Notes: generated by a model from the sequence alone, not told the origin. Positions 8,453 to 17,311 are shown, numbered from the stretch's first letter. The stretch: 64,000 nt of DNA from Sphingomonas kyeonggiensis (GCF_030812785.1 NZ_JAUSTJ010000002.1:1178001-1242000); one strand, 5' to 3'. Program-made: numbers and translations.

Positions 8453-9274
8453 TCATAGCCCCCCGGTCTCATCGCCCGTGGAAGATTCGCCCCTCTGCCT
8501 CTCACGGCGGTCGACAGCGGCCGCCAAGCTCCTCAGCGTTTCGCCAAGAAGGGTGCTGCCGGTCCAGGTGGCGGCGATCTTTTCCTCGTTCGTGAGGCGC
8601 GCGAGCATGGCCTCGTACTCCGCCTTCTCGCGCTTGCGGCGGTCCTCCTCGCACTCGGGCATCGGAGCCTTACCGATCAGGCGGCCCAGCCACCCGCGCA
8701 TGCCCTCCGGGCAGAGCAGGGCGTAGGCGTTGCTGACCTGGCGAACGATCTGTCCGCCGGGCTCGGGGTCTTCCACGGGCTCACTGCGGCGGATCCAGGA
8801 TAGGAACCCATGCTTGCGAAGGCGCTCGATCGCCTGGTGCACGGCTTTGTAGGAATGGCCGATGGCGTCGGCGATCGTCCGCAGCGCCGGCTCGAGGCGG
8901 CCTGTGGCGTAATCAACCGTCTCGTACATGAAGGCCAGGACCTCGATGCCGATCGGGCCGAGGGCTCCGTTGCGCGCGCCTGGTTCAACTTCACGGCGCG
9001 CGGCGCGGGTCTTCAGCTCAAAGCTCTTCGCTGCCTTCAGCAGCGCCGCCGTCCAGCGCTTGCCGCCGCGCGCGGTACCGCCGTTGATCGGCTTCCAGAT
9101 GCAGTCCTCGATCTGGCCTACATAATAGCTGTTGCGCCAGACCGGCTGGCCCGATCGAGGGCTGTCGCCCCGCTGAAGGCGGGCGCGTGTCTGCCGGTCC
9201 TGGACCCGGCCGGCGACGCCGGCTGCGAACGCGCCGATAGGGCGCGCGGTGCTGAACGGGGGCTGCTCGCTCAT
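8453..9274 (-). CDS. replication-initiator-like winged-helix protein
   Basis: The 273-aa protein has an N-terminal region with WRNSYYVGQIEDCIWKP and a central helix-turn-helix/winged-helix block (LEPALRTIADAIGHSYKAVHQAIERLRKHGFLSWIRR), the kind seen in RepA-type initiators and phage replication organisers. The C-terminal third (EEDRRKREKAEYEAMLARLTNEEKI) is charged and probably a coiled coil. It lies 22 bp downstream of the integrase gene on the same strand, so the two may be co-transcribed. This would give the element its replication or regulatory function. It could instead be a transcription factor; the assignment rests on fold-like sequence only. Confidence 0.6.
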   Translation of the reverse strand: MSEQPPFSTARPIGAFAAGVAGRVQDRQTRARLQRGDSPRSGQPVWRNSYYVGQIEDCIWKPINGGTARGGKRWTAALLKAAKSFELKTRAARREVEPGARNGALGPIGIEVLAFMYETVDYATGRLEPALRTIADAIGHSYKAVHQAIERLRKHGFLSWIRRSEPVEDPEPGGQIVRQVSNAYALLCPEGMRGWLGRLIGKAPMPECEEDRRKREKAEYEAMLARLTNEEKIAATWTGSTLLGETLRSLAAAVDRRERQRGESSTGDETGGL

Positions 9275-9296
9275 GCGCGTGCACCCCCGGCAAATG

Positions 9297-10544
9297 TTAG
9301 CGCCTCGGGCCCTCCAACAGCGACACGGCCGGAGGAAGCCCCTCCAAGACCATATCGGCCCACAGCTGCGCCAACTCTCGTCGACGAGCCATGAAGGCGG
9401 CGCGGTTGTATGCGGCCTCCACCCCCTTGGGGATGTGTGCCAGCATCAGGTCGATCACAGCGCGATCGCCAGGCCGTTCCTCGCGTTCGGCCAGCTCGTT
9501 GAGCTCGGTCGAGAAGGTGGCCCGCCAGCCATGCGGCACATGCCGGCCCCTGAACGCCGGCAATCGATTGTACATCGCGCCGATCGTACCATCGCTCATC
9601 GGCCGGTGCGCATTGCGGGTGCTCGGGAAAAGGTACGGCCCGGGCTTCGTAAGCGCGATCGCCATCTTGAACAGTTCGACCGCCTGCGACGAAAGCGGCA
9701 TGACGAACTCGAACGAGGGGTCTTCCTTCCGATCCCGCGCGAGCTTCATTTTTTCGGCCGGCACACGCCAGATCGGCTCGGGCCCGTCGAGGGCCTCCAA
9801 TTCGCCGGCCTGTGCCCACCGAATCACACCTGGTCGCGCCGCAGTCAGTGCGAGCAGGCGCGATGCTATCTTCACCAGGGGTTGACCAGGTTGTGCTTCG
9901 CTCTGCCTCAGGAGTTCGCGGGCGTCCTCGATCTTGCGCAGAGCCGGCTGACGGCCGCGCCGAATCGGCGTCAGTGCACCCTGGACGGCTGCAGCGGGAT
10001 TGTTCTCGCACCTGGCCGAGGCAATCCCGTAGGCGAAGATCGCGTCCAGGCGCTGACAAACCCGGTGCGCCGTCTCCACCGCGGGGCGCTTCTCGATCTT
10101 GCGCAGCACCGCCAGTACGTCCGGCGGCTTGATCTCGGAGACGAGCATGTTGCCCAGCTTGGGGAAGACATGCGTATCGAGGCTGCTCAGCACATCGGCC
10201 GCATGCTTTTCGACCCACCGAATCTTCTGCAGCTCGTGCCACTCGGTGGCGAGCTCCTGCAGTGTGGGCGTGCCGATCGGCCCACCACGCTTCTTCTCCA
10301 GCGACGGATCGCCACCCTCCCGAAGGATCCTGTGAGCATCGTCCCGCTTGTCGCGCGCCCTCGCGAGCGACAGGTCCGGGTATGGGCCAAGGACGAGCGT
10401 GCGCTCCTTCCCGCGAAAGCGATACTTCCAGCGAAACGAGCGGAAGCCCGTCGGGGTGACGAACAGGTACATCCCGCGTGAATCGGCGAGCTTGTAGGCC
10501 TTGCCCGTCTTCGCGGCCGCGCGGCATTTCGCGTCGGTTAGCAC
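9297..10544 (-). CDS. tyrosine-type site-specific integrase (P4-type, DUF4102 N-terminus)
   Basis: The 415-aa length is typical of tRNA-targeting P4-type integrases. The N-terminal arm-binding domain is seen in YKLADSRGMYLFVTPTGFRSF and RTLVLGPYPDLSLARARD. The catalytic domain carries HGWR (His338, Arg341), LAH (His370) and the nucleophile Tyr379 in EAAYNRA. The first catalytic Arg is probably in TAARPGVIRW, a divergent version of the usual motif. A GTG start at 10544 is supported by AAGGGGG about 8 nt upstream. The gene lies about 160 bp from the 3' end of tRNA-Ser, reading away from it, which identifies that tRNA as the attachment site. Confidence 0.92.
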   Translation of the reverse strand: MLTDAKCRAAAKTGKAYKLADSRGMYLFVTPTGFRSFRWKYRFRGKERTLVLGPYPDLSLARARDKRDDAHRILREGGDPSLEKKRGGPIGTPTLQELATEWHELQKIRWVEKHAADVLSSLDTHVFPKLGNMLVSEIKPPDVLAVLRKIEKRPAVETAHRVCQRLDAIFAYGIASARCENNPAAAVQGALTPIRRGRQPALRKIEDARELLRQSEAQPGQPLVKIASRLLALTAARPGVIRWAQAGELEALDGPEPIWRVPAEKMKLARDRKEDPSFEFVMPLSSQAVELFKMAIALTKPGPYLFPSTRNAHRPMSDGTIGAMYNRLPAFRGRHVPHGWRATFSTELNELAEREERPGDRAVIDLMLAHIPKGVEAAYNRAAFMARRRELAQLWADMVLEGLPPAVSLLEGPRR

Positions 10545-10703
10545 GCGGTGCCCCCTTGGAAAGAGGTGCGTGCCCCCGAAATACCCCCAGTTCGGCTGCG
10601 CTCGTATGCGACTCGTTGCGACATTTCGCGACCGGGCTTAGAGTAATTTGTCTCCTTGGCCAGCCACTTACGCAACACGATGCATCACTATGCGACAATC
10701 CCT

Positions 10704-10793
<90 letters not shown>

Positions 10794-10921
10794 GCGTCGC
10801 GGCACTCGCTATCCGGATTGTCGACGGTCCGCTACAATTTGTTGACGAAAGCGGACGCCGGGGGGTTCTGCATCCCGTCTCCCTGTGGCACAAAAAGCGC
10901 ATGCGGGGATCGAGTAGAGTG

Positions 10922-11947
10922 ATGCGTAGCCTGTTGGCGCTCGGCGTGGCCGTGATTGCGGCGGCGCCGATGGGTGCCCCTGCGATCGCGCAGGACGAGA
11001 GCGGGTTCCAGACCTATCTGGGCGAGCTTTCGCGCCAGGCTGCGGCGCAGGGCGTGAGCCGGCGGACGATCGACAGCGTGATCCCGACGCTGACCTACAA
11101 TGCCCGGGTAGTGCAGCTCGACCGGCAGCAGCCCGAGACCGCGCCCAACGCCCCGATCTCCAATTTTGAGCCCTATCGGGTCAAGCATGTCGACGCGGCG
11201 CGGATCGGGCAGGGCAGGGCGGCCTATCAGCGCCAGCGCCCGCGGCTGCAGCGGATCGAGGCCGAGACCGGGGTGCCGGAATCGATCATGGTGGCGATCT
11301 GGGGCCACGAGACCAATTACGGCAAGGTGATGGGCGGGTTCGACCTGCCGCGCGCGCTCGCCAGCCTGGCCTATGAGGGGCGCCGCCGCGACCTGTTCGC
11401 CAGCGAGTTCATCGCGACGCTCAAGATGATCGACCGTGGCGTGCCGCGCGAGAAGCTGGTCGGCAGCTGGGCCGGCGCGTTTGGCGGGCCGCAATTCCTG
11501 CCCTCGGTCTATCTGCGCCTCGCCCGCGACGGGGATGGCGACGGCATGGCCGATATCTGGACGAGCGAGGCGGACACGCTCACCTCGATCGCCAATTATT
11601 TCGTCAATGCCGGCTGGCGCAAGGGCCAGCCCTGGGGCTTCGCGGTAACCGTGCCGGCCAGTCTCGACCGCAGCGCGATCGTCAACAGGACCGTCGCGCC
11701 GCGCTGCCCGCGCGTGTTCGACCGGCACAGCCGCTGGAAGACGATGGCGGAGTGGCGCGCGCTGGGGATCGTGCCGCAAACCCGCGCCTGGCCGGGCGAC
11801 AATGTCCAGGCGACTTTGCTCGAGCCTGACGGCCCGGGGAAGACCGGCTATCTGCTCACCGGCAATTATCGCGTGATCCTCGACTATAATTGCTCGAATT
11901 TTTACGCTTTGTCGGTAGGCCTGCTCGCCGATGAGGTCGAACGCTAG
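10922..11947 (+). CDS. lytic murein transglycosylase (MltB family)
   Basis: Start chosen at 10922 (MRSLLALGVAVIAA), which gives a proper signal peptide ending near AIAQD; an ATG at 10901 is the alternative. The SLT_2 domain covers most of the 341 aa. The catalytic Glu130 lies in IWGHETNYG, and AGAFGGPQFLPSVY and DGDGDGMADIWTSEADTLTSIANYF are family signatures. The enzyme cleaves the glycan strand of peptidoglycan in the periplasm, forming 1,6-anhydro ends. There is no lipobox, so it is soluble. It overlaps the next cell-wall gene by 17 nt. Confidence 0.93.
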   Translation: MRSLLALGVAVIAAAPMGAPAIAQDESGFQTYLGELSRQAAAQGVSRRTIDSVIPTLTYNARVVQLDRQQPETAPNAPISNFEPYRVKHVDAARIGQGRAAYQRQRPRLQRIEAETGVPESIMVAIWGHETNYGKVMGGFDLPRALASLAYEGRRRDLFASEFIATLKMIDRGVPREKLVGSWAGAFGGPQFLPSVYLRLARDGDGDGMADIWTSEADTLTSIANYFVNAGWRKGQPWGFAVTVPASLDRSAIVNRTVAPRCPRVFDRHSRWKTMAEWRALGIVPQTRAWPGDNVQATLLEPDGPGKTGYLLTGNYRVILDYNCSNFYALSVGLLADEVER

Positions 11948-13088
11948 CATTTTCGCGCTCTCGCTCCTCGCCGCGCTTGGCGGCGGAGCCCCGAGCTATG
12001 CCCACGCCCTGCAACAGGGCTCTGTGGGCGCGCAAGCCTATGGCGGGCAGGATCAATCCGCCGAGACCTGGCGCGCCGCCGACGGCACGATCCGCTCGCG
12101 CCCCGCACGGGTGCAGCCGAACTATCAGCCGGCTCCCGAGCCGGTCGCGCCGCCGCCCGAACCCCAGCCCGAGCCGCAGCCGCAATGGGCAGATCCCGCG
12201 CCCGCGCAGCAGTCGGGCGCGCCGGGAGCCTCCTATGCGGTACCGGGCAGCACGCCTGCCCCGCAGAAGAAGGGAAGGGCGCCCGCGCCGGTCCGGCATC
12301 AGCCGCAGCCGGCTCCTTCGCTGCCCCAGGACTATAGCGACCCCACCGCCGGCGTGACCGGGCCGAGCGGTTCGTCGCAGCCCGGCCCGGGCGAGACGCC
12401 GCGCTATGACGAGATCGGTTATGCCGGCATCCGCCCGGTCAGCGACGCGGCGGACAAGGCAGTGGTGGCGGTGCACCGCTCGCTGCCGGCCAACTCCTAT
12501 GTCGAAGTCACCTCGCTCGACACCGGCAGGACGATCCTCGTGCTGGTCACCGGCTCGGACCCCGGCGCCGATCACCCGATCGACCTCTCGGCCGGCGCCG
12601 CCCGCCTGCTCGGCGCGCAGGGCGATTCGATCGCGGTGCGCATTCGCAGCGTCAACCCGCCTTCCATGGACAAGGCCGCGCTCCAGGCCGGACGCCCGGC
12701 CGGCGACCGCGCCGACGCGCCGCAAGTGCTGCTCACCGCGCTGCGCAAGCGCCTGCCGAACCAGCCCAGCTATGCTGCCGCGCCACCGCGGGTGACTCCG
12801 CCCGCCTATAGCCCGCCGCGTACCGCTGCGCCGCGCCCGGCCCCCGTCCGGACCTCCCCGCCAGCCCCGCGCCCCGCCGCGCAGGGCAAGTTTCTCGTGC
12901 AGGTCGCCGCACTTTCTAACGCCGGGCGCGCACAAGCGCTTGCCCAAAGCCTTGGTGGGTTCGTAAAGCCGGGTGGCGGGCTCTATCGCGTCCAGCTCGG
13001 TCCCTTCGCCACGGCGGGCGAGGCCGAAGCGGCACGACGGCGCGCCGCGGGCGCGGGCTATGGAGATGCACGCGTCCAAGCCAACTGA
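11931..13088 (+). CDS. RlpA-like double-psi beta-barrel and SPOR-domain protein
   Basis: A signal peptide (MRSNASIFALSLLAALGGGAPSYA) is followed by a long Pro/Gln-rich linker (residues ~45-160), an RlpA-like barrel (~170-245, PANSYVEVTSLDTGRTILV) and a C-terminal SPOR domain (~320-385, FLVQVAALSNAGRAQALAQSLG). SPOR domains bind denuded glycan at the septum. The canonical barrel active-site segment, normally RVNDRGP, reads LVTGSDPG here, so transglycosylase activity may be lost or altered. Translation probably couples to the upstream transglycosylase through the 17-nt overlap. Confidence 0.85.
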   Translation: MRSNASIFALSLLAALGGGAPSYAHALQQGSVGAQAYGGQDQSAETWRAADGTIRSRPARVQPNYQPAPEPVAPPPEPQPEPQPQWADPAPAQQSGAPGASYAVPGSTPAPQKKGRAPAPVRHQPQPAPSLPQDYSDPTAGVTGPSGSSQPGPGETPRYDEIGYAGIRPVSDAADKAVVAVHRSLPANSYVEVTSLDTGRTILVLVTGSDPGADHPIDLSAGAARLLGAQGDSIAVRIRSVNPPSMDKAALQAGRPAGDRADAPQVLLTALRKRLPNQPSYAAAPPRVTPPAYSPPRTAAPRPAPVRTSPPAPRPAAQGKFLVQVAALSNAGRAQALAQSLGGFVKPGGGLYRVQLGPFATAGEAEAARRRAAGAGYGDARVQAN

Positions 13089-13105
13089 AAGGCCGGACGG
13101 ACCCC

Positions 13106-14275
13106 ATGAAGAAGTTTTTGCTTGCCGCATCGTTCCTGGCGCTCGCCGCCGCCCAGTCGACGAATGCCGCCGGCCCGCCGCCTTTCGACACGCCGGCGCC
13201 GATCGCCTACATGGAGGACCTGTCCTCCGGCGCGGTGCTCTATGCCAAGGATGCAGATCGCCGCATCCCGCCGGCGTCGATGGCGAAGATGATGACCGTC
13301 TATGTCGCCTTCGACCTGATCAAGCGGGGCGAACTGAGCCTCGACAAGCAGATCGAGGTGCAGCCCGAGACCTGGAAGAAGTGGCACAGCCAGGGCTCGA
13401 CCATGTTCCTGGCGGTGGGCGAGAAGCCGACCGTCTCCGACCTGCTCAAGGGCATCGTCACCCTGTCCGGCAACGACGCCTGCGTCGTCCTCGCGGAGGG
13501 CATTTCGGGCACCGAGGAAGCGTTCGTCCAGCGGATGAACGAGGCGGGCAAGAAGCTCGGCCTGACCAACAGCCATTTCGGCACGTCGAACGGCTGGCCG
13601 GACGAGGGCCGCACCTATGTGACCGCGCGCGACCTGGCGCATCTCGCCAAGGCGACGATCAAGGATCATCCGAAGCTCTACAAGGACTTCTACGCGCTGC
13701 CGAGCTTCACCTGGGGCAAGACGCTGGGCGCCGGTGCCGCGATCAGCCAAGCCAATCGCGACCCGCTGCTCGGCAAGGTGCAGGGCGCCGACGGCCTGAA
13801 GACCGGCCATACCGACGAGGCCGGCTATGGCTTCACCGGCTCGGCCGAGCAGAATGGCCGCCGTCTCGTCATGGTCGTCGCCGGGCTCGACACCTATGGC
13901 GGCCGCGCCGAGGAATCGGTGAAGTTCATGAACTGGGGCTTCCGCGCCTGGCAGGCCCGGCCGATCGTCAAGAAGGGCCGCAAGGTCGGCGAGGTGCAGG
14001 TGCAGGGTGGCACCACGGGCAGCGTCGGCGTGATCGCGCCGAACGACCTCAACGCCACCGTCCCCGCCGGCACCGCGCCCGAGATGCAGGGCCGCATCGT
14101 CTATAACGGCCCGGTCCCGGCCGGCTTCAAGGCGGGCGACCATATCGCCGACCTCGTCATCGACTCGCCGGGCCTGCCCTCGCAGACCGTGCCGCTGGTG
14201 GCGGAGCAGGACGTCGCCGAGGCGGGCTTCTTCGGCCGGGCCTGGCGCGGCTTCTGGTCGTTGTTCGGCTATTGA
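13106..14275 (+). CDS. dacC: D-alanyl-D-alanine carboxypeptidase (PBP5/6 family)
   Basis: The 389-aa protein has a signal peptide (KKFLLAASFLALAAAQSTNA), the class A low-molecular-weight PBP motifs Ser58-x-x-Lys61 (PASMAKMM), SGN at 121-123 and KTG at 232-234, a PBP5 C-terminal beta domain (KKGRKVGEVQVQGG) and a C-terminal amphipathic anchor (GFFGRAWRGFWSLFGY). It removes the terminal D-Ala of murein pentapeptides in the periplasm. It follows the RlpA-like gene by 17 bp, forming a cell-envelope operon that ends at the terminator at 14366-14398. dacA is an equally valid symbol. Confidence 0.93.
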   Translation: MKKFLLAASFLALAAAQSTNAAGPPPFDTPAPIAYMEDLSSGAVLYAKDADRRIPPASMAKMMTVYVAFDLIKRGELSLDKQIEVQPETWKKWHSQGSTMFLAVGEKPTVSDLLKGIVTLSGNDACVVLAEGISGTEEAFVQRMNEAGKKLGLTNSHFGTSNGWPDEGRTYVTARDLAHLAKATIKDHPKLYKDFYALPSFTWGKTLGAGAAISQANRDPLLGKVQGADGLKTGHTDEAGYGFTGSAEQNGRRLVMVVAGLDTYGGRAEESVKFMNWGFRAWQARPIVKKGRKVGEVQVQGGTTGSVGVIAPNDLNATVPAGTAPEMQGRIVYNGPVPAGFKAGDHIADLVIDSPGLPSQTVPLVAEQDVAEAGFFGRAWRGFWSLFGY

Positions 14276-14283
14276 TGCTGAAA

Positions 14284-14432
14284 CTCCCCTCCCTGAAAGG
14301 GAGGGGTTGGGGGTGTGTTGCGCCCCCGGCCTTCCGGGGGCGCCCGGCGAGACGGCCCGAAGAAAAGAAAAGGCCGGGCGTCGAGCCCGACCTTTTCTAA
14401 CCCACCCCTTGCCCCTCCCTTGCAGGGAGGGG
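14284..14432. repeat. palindromic intergenic repeat (CCCTCCC/GGGAGGG family)
   Basis: The outer arms are CTCCCCTCCCTGAAAGGGAG near 14284 and CCCCTCCCTTGCAGGGAGGG near 14412. Inside are a 10-bp GC hairpin (14320-14343) and the terminator-like stem at 14366. Related arrangements are found at 19678, 54896, 56801 and 62801. Confidence 0.75.
14366..14398. terminator. bidirectional rho-independent terminator
   Basis: A stem of 14 pairs with one mismatch (left AGAAAAGGCCGGGC, right GCCCGACCTTTTCT, 5-nt loop) has A-rich and T-rich flanks, so it can end transcription in either direction. It follows the carboxypeptidase gene. Confidence 0.65.
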
Positions 14433-14445
14433 AATAAGAGAAGCC

Positions 14446-15423
14446 ATGCCCCTGATCGGCAACGAACCCGCCCGTGAGGCACTCGCCGCCGCTATGCGGA
14501 ACGGCAACCTGCACCATGCCTGGCTGATCGCCGGGCCCGAAGGGGTGGGGAAGGGGAGTTTTGCCCGCCAAGCGGCGCTGCGGATGCTGTCCGAGGCGGC
14601 GGGGCGCGATCATCTCGCCCCCGGCTGGGACGTGCCCGCCGAAAGCCAGACCGTCCATCTCGTTGATGCCGGCGCGCACCCGGATTATCGCGAGCTCGTG
14701 CGCCTGCCCAAGGATCCGGACAAGCCCGACGAGGCGTTGGCCCGCTCGATCACCATCGCGCAGGTCCGCTCGCTCCAGGCGTTGTTCGCCACCAAGCCGA
14801 GCTTCTCGCCGCGCCGCGTGATCGTGATCGACGCGATCGACGATCTAGAGCGCGGCGGCGCCAATGCGCTGCTCAAGAACCTCGAGGAGCCGCCGGCGGG
14901 AACGATCTTCCTGCTGGTGAGCCACGCACCCGGCCGGCTGCTGCCGACAATCCGCTCGCGCTGCCGGCTGCTCCGCTTCGAGGCGCTGAACGACGGCGAC
15001 GTGGCCGAGATACTCCATGCGCAGCTGCCCGATGCAAGCGGCAGCGAGATCGCCGCGCTAGTGAAGGCGGGCGAGGGCTCACCGGGCCGGGCGCTGGGCT
15101 TTGCCGGGCTCGATATCGCCGCGATCGAGGCGGAGATGGTCGCCCTGGCCGAAACCGGCGACCCTTCCAACCAGATCCGTGCCCGCCTCGCCAAGCTGCT
15201 CGGCGCCAAGGCCGCGCAGCCGCGCTACGAGGCGTTCCTGGAGCGCGCCCCGAGCTTCATCGCCGAGCGGGCAAGGATGATGTCGGGCGATGCCCTGCGC
15301 ACCGCGCTCGACGCCTATGCCGCCGCCCGCGAACTGGGCGGGGCGGCGACCGGCCTGTCGCTCGACGCCTCGGCGACGGTATTCGAGATGAGCGGCATCC
15401 TTGCCCGGCTGGGACGCGCTTAA
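14446..15423 (+). CDS. holB: DNA polymerase III subunit delta'
   Basis: The 325-aa protein belongs to the clamp-loader AAA+ family. It starts with a typical IGNEPAREALAAAMRNGNLHHAWLIAG segment, then a Walker A-like GPEGVGKG in which the usual Thr/Ser after Lys is Gly, as is common in the non-hydrolysing delta' subunit. VIDAIDDLERGGANALLKNLEEPPAGTIF and a sensor 1-like SHAPGRLLPTIRSRC follow. It loads the sliding clamp together with delta and tau/gamma. In many alphaproteobacteria tmk lies directly upstream of holB; here only the repeat and terminator are found. Confidence 0.93.
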   Translation: MPLIGNEPAREALAAAMRNGNLHHAWLIAGPEGVGKGSFARQAALRMLSEAAGRDHLAPGWDVPAESQTVHLVDAGAHPDYRELVRLPKDPDKPDEALARSITIAQVRSLQALFATKPSFSPRRVIVIDAIDDLERGGANALLKNLEEPPAGTIFLLVSHAPGRLLPTIRSRCRLLRFEALNDGDVAEILHAQLPDASGSEIAALVKAGEGSPGRALGFAGLDIAAIEAEMVALAETGDPSNQIRARLAKLLGAKAAQPRYEAFLERAPSFIAERARMMSGDALRTALDAYAAARELGGAATGLSLDASATVFEMSGILARLGRA

Positions 15424-15474
15424 CGCTGCCTTAGCCATCCGCGGTTATTCCGGCCCCGAAACAGGGGATATCTC

Positions 15475-15795
15475 ATGACCGCGATCACCGGCATCACCGG
15501 CATTGGCGCCAACTCGACCTCGCAGGCTGCTGCGACCAACGGCTCCAGCGACCTGAACTTCGACGCGATCCTGGAGGCCTTCAAGAAGGCTGCGAGCGAA
15601 ACGCCCGAGCAGCGCGCCCGCGACGCGGTGCTCAAGAAGCACGACCTCTCCGAGGAGGACTACAAGAAGCTCCCGCCCAAGGAGAAGGAAGCGATCGACA
15701 AGGAGATCGCCGAGGCGGTGCGCAAGGTCCACGAGCGCAAGACTGGCGTGGCGATCGGCGATTCCCCGGTGCCGACGGAGAAGCTGTTCGGGTGA
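15475..15795 (+). CDS. conserved hypothetical sphingomonad protein
   Basis: The 106-aa protein has no signal peptide. A low-complexity N-terminus (TAITGITGIGANSTSQAAATNG) precedes a highly charged helical part (EDYKKLPPKEKEAIDKEIAEAVRKVHERK). It reads like a small cytosolic or rod-associated protein, with loose resemblance to flagellar-operon small proteins, but no function can be assigned. It follows holB by 51 bp on the same strand. Confidence 0.65.
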   Translation: MTAITGITGIGANSTSQAAATNGSSDLNFDAILEAFKKAASETPEQRARDAVLKKHDLSEEDYKKLPPKEKEAIDKEIAEAVRKVHERKTGVAIGDSPVPTEKLFG

Positions 15796-15857
15796 TCGTG
15801 CGTCTTCCTCTCCAAAGAGAGGGGAAATGTGGCACACTGCCCGTCCTACTTCTTCGT

Positions 15858-15960
15858 CGCCCCGGCCTTGTGCCGGGGACCACAGTGCCGCAGGGGATGT
15901 CCTGGAGCCTCTGTTCCATCGCCAGCCTCCCGGTGGACCCCGGCACAGGGCCGGGGGACG
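15858..15960. repeat. inverted repeat in intergenic spacer
   Basis: CCCCGGCCTTGTGCCGGGGA near 15860 is mirrored by CCCCGGCACAGGGCCGGGGG near 15939. A smaller hairpin, CCTCTC-CAAA-GAGAGG, lies at 15807-15822. The two neighbouring genes converge on this 250-bp gap, so a terminator role is possible. Confidence 0.6.
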
Positions 15961-16042
15961 GACGAGGTTATACCGCCTCCGCTTTGCTCTCCAACTTGGT
16001 TCCCAAAGGCGGGGAACGGAAGGGGTGAGCTCTATTTCGCTA

Positions 16043-16495
16043 TCAACGGAAGAACTCGGCCTCCATCCCGCTGATCAGCGCCTTCCGCGGCGGTCCGTGC
16101 GAGAAATCCAGGGGGAGATTGCCGTCGCCGGGCTTCTCGGCAATGCGCAGCACCGATCCGTGGACGGAAAGCGAGACAGGGTGCGGCGGCGATGCGGCAT
16201 ATTGGCCAAGATATTCCCCGCCGCGAAAGACGAGTATCCTCTGCCCGCCATGGTCCACGGCTGCCTGGGGAGGGCGGTAGCGGTATCGATAGTCGTAGAT
16301 CGCGTACCCGTCCCTGGCCGTCTTCCCCACCAGCGTGAACGTTGCGTCCTGGGGCGCGCAGATGATCGGGCCGCTGAAATGCCCCGCTGCCAGCGCCTGT
16401 CCCATGCCGGCCATGCAGGTGCCCCGCCCAACCGCCGTCGAACTGGCGGAGACCGAGAAAAGGGCGATCAGGGACGTCGCGACAAGGCTCTTCAC
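16043..16495 (-). CDS. small secreted hypothetical protein
   Basis: A GTG start at 16495 is preferred over the longer frame because AAGGAAA lies just upstream and it yields a clean signal peptide (VKSLVATSLIALFSVSASSTAVG). The mature ~125-aa domain contains CMAGMGQALAAGHFSGPIICAPQDATFTL, two cysteines that could form a disulfide, and YRYRYRPPQ. The family resembles Rap1a/Tai-like immunity folds only vaguely and is not assigned. It is probably periplasmic. It lies 52 bp downstream of the secreted protein gene at 16548. Confidence 0.6.
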   Translation of the reverse strand: MKSLVATSLIALFSVSASSTAVGRGTCMAGMGQALAAGHFSGPIICAPQDATFTLVGKTARDGYAIYDYRYRYRPPQAAVDHGGQRILVFRGGEYLGQYAASPPHPVSLSVHGSVLRIAEKPGDGNLPLDFSHGPPRKALISGMEAEFFR

Positions 16496-16547
16496 CGGTT
16501 TTCCTTTCTCGCTATCCGGTGCGGCTCGGCAGATGGCGGCCGGAAGC

Positions 16548-17186
16548 CTATCCGCCACCCCAGCCCAGCAGCTCGTCCGGATCGGGCGTATCCTCCATGT
16601 ATAACGGCAAGCTCGGCTTCTTGCTCTTCTTCTCGATGATCCGGTCATAGGCGGCATCGCCCTTGCCGCTCTTGTTGAGCTTCATCTCGCGGGTGATGTA
16701 GTCGCCGGTCAGCAGGTTCCAGCTGATCTCCAGCCCGTCATGCGCATAGGTGCGGCTGTAGAGCGTCGCGTCGAGCCCGATCAGCCGCATGCGCGGCTTG
16801 GGGCCGGGGACCAGCCGGTAGCGATAGACGGTGTTCACCGCGGTGGTGCCGCCGACCAGGTCGGTGATCTTCAGCACGCCCTTGGCGACGCTCACCTCGG
16901 CCGCGCCGAGCGGATAGCTGTCGAGCTTGAGCGTGCCGATGGTGACCAGGTCGACATCGAACTCGCCCCTGGCGAGCAGCATCGCCTTGACCGTGCGGCT
17001 CTCGTCGCCGCGGCCGATCAGCACGGTGTCGGCCTGGCCGTCCCCGTTCAGGTCTCCATCGGTGCGGCTTTCGACTTCCTCGCCCTTTTCGAGCCAGGAC
17101 TTGAGGGACTCGTCGCTGATTGGTGAGGCCGTCTGCGCTGCCGCCGGCGTGGCGATAAGCAATGCCGCGAGTGCCCAGATCCGCAT
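16548..17186 (-). CDS. secreted protein with a DxNGDGxxD calcium-type loop
   Basis: The start at 17186 (MRIWALAALLIATPAAAQ) is supported by GGGGAGG upstream and gives a signal peptide cleaved after AAAQ. The mature protein contains DGDLNGDGQADTVLIGRGDE, an EF-hand/FG-GAP-like calcium loop found in beta-propeller and VCBS-type repeats, and otherwise appears beta-rich (TVYRYRLVPGPKPRMRLIGLDATLY). It is probably periplasmic. No enzyme motif is evident. The first 11 codons of the longer frame are unlikely to be translated. Confidence 0.65.
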   Translation of the reverse strand: MRIWALAALLIATPAAAQTASPISDESLKSWLEKGEEVESRTDGDLNGDGQADTVLIGRGDESRTVKAMLLARGEFDVDLVTIGTLKLDSYPLGAAEVSVAKGVLKITDLVGGTTAVNTVYRYRLVPGPKPRMRLIGLDATLYSRTYAHDGLEISWNLLTGDYITREMKLNKSGKGDAAYDRIIEKKSKKPSLPLYMEDTPDPDELLGWGGG

Positions 17187-17228
17187 CTTGGTGCCTCCCC
17201 CTAGGTTCGTGTATTCCATATCCTATTC

Positions 17229-17311
17229 CGTCACCCCCGCGAAGGCGGGGATCCGGGATTTCTCCGCCGGGCCGCTCTTGGCTCTGGATCCCCGCCTTCG
17301 CGGGGATGACG
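17229..17311. repeat. GTCATCCC/CGGGATGAC palindromic repeat, copy 1
   Basis: Outer inverted arms CGTCACCCCCGCGAAGGCGG and CCGCCTTCGCGGGGATGACG enclose a ~30-nt spacer. It belongs to the same family as the copies at 44437, 52211, 56011 and 58868, with a slightly different arm sequence. Confidence 0.8.

Noticed and set aside
9249..10481. 410-aa + strand frame opposite the integrase
   Set aside because: No domain seen; the minus strand carries HGWR, LAH and the catalytic Tyr.
14446..15423. Damaged Walker A in delta'
   Set aside because: The degenerate GVGKG is common in holB proteins because delta' does not need to hydrolyse ATP.
17229..17311. CRISPR array
   Set aside because: The repeated phrases are inverted pairs scattered in separate intergenic gaps, not direct repeats with regular spacers; no cas genes are present.
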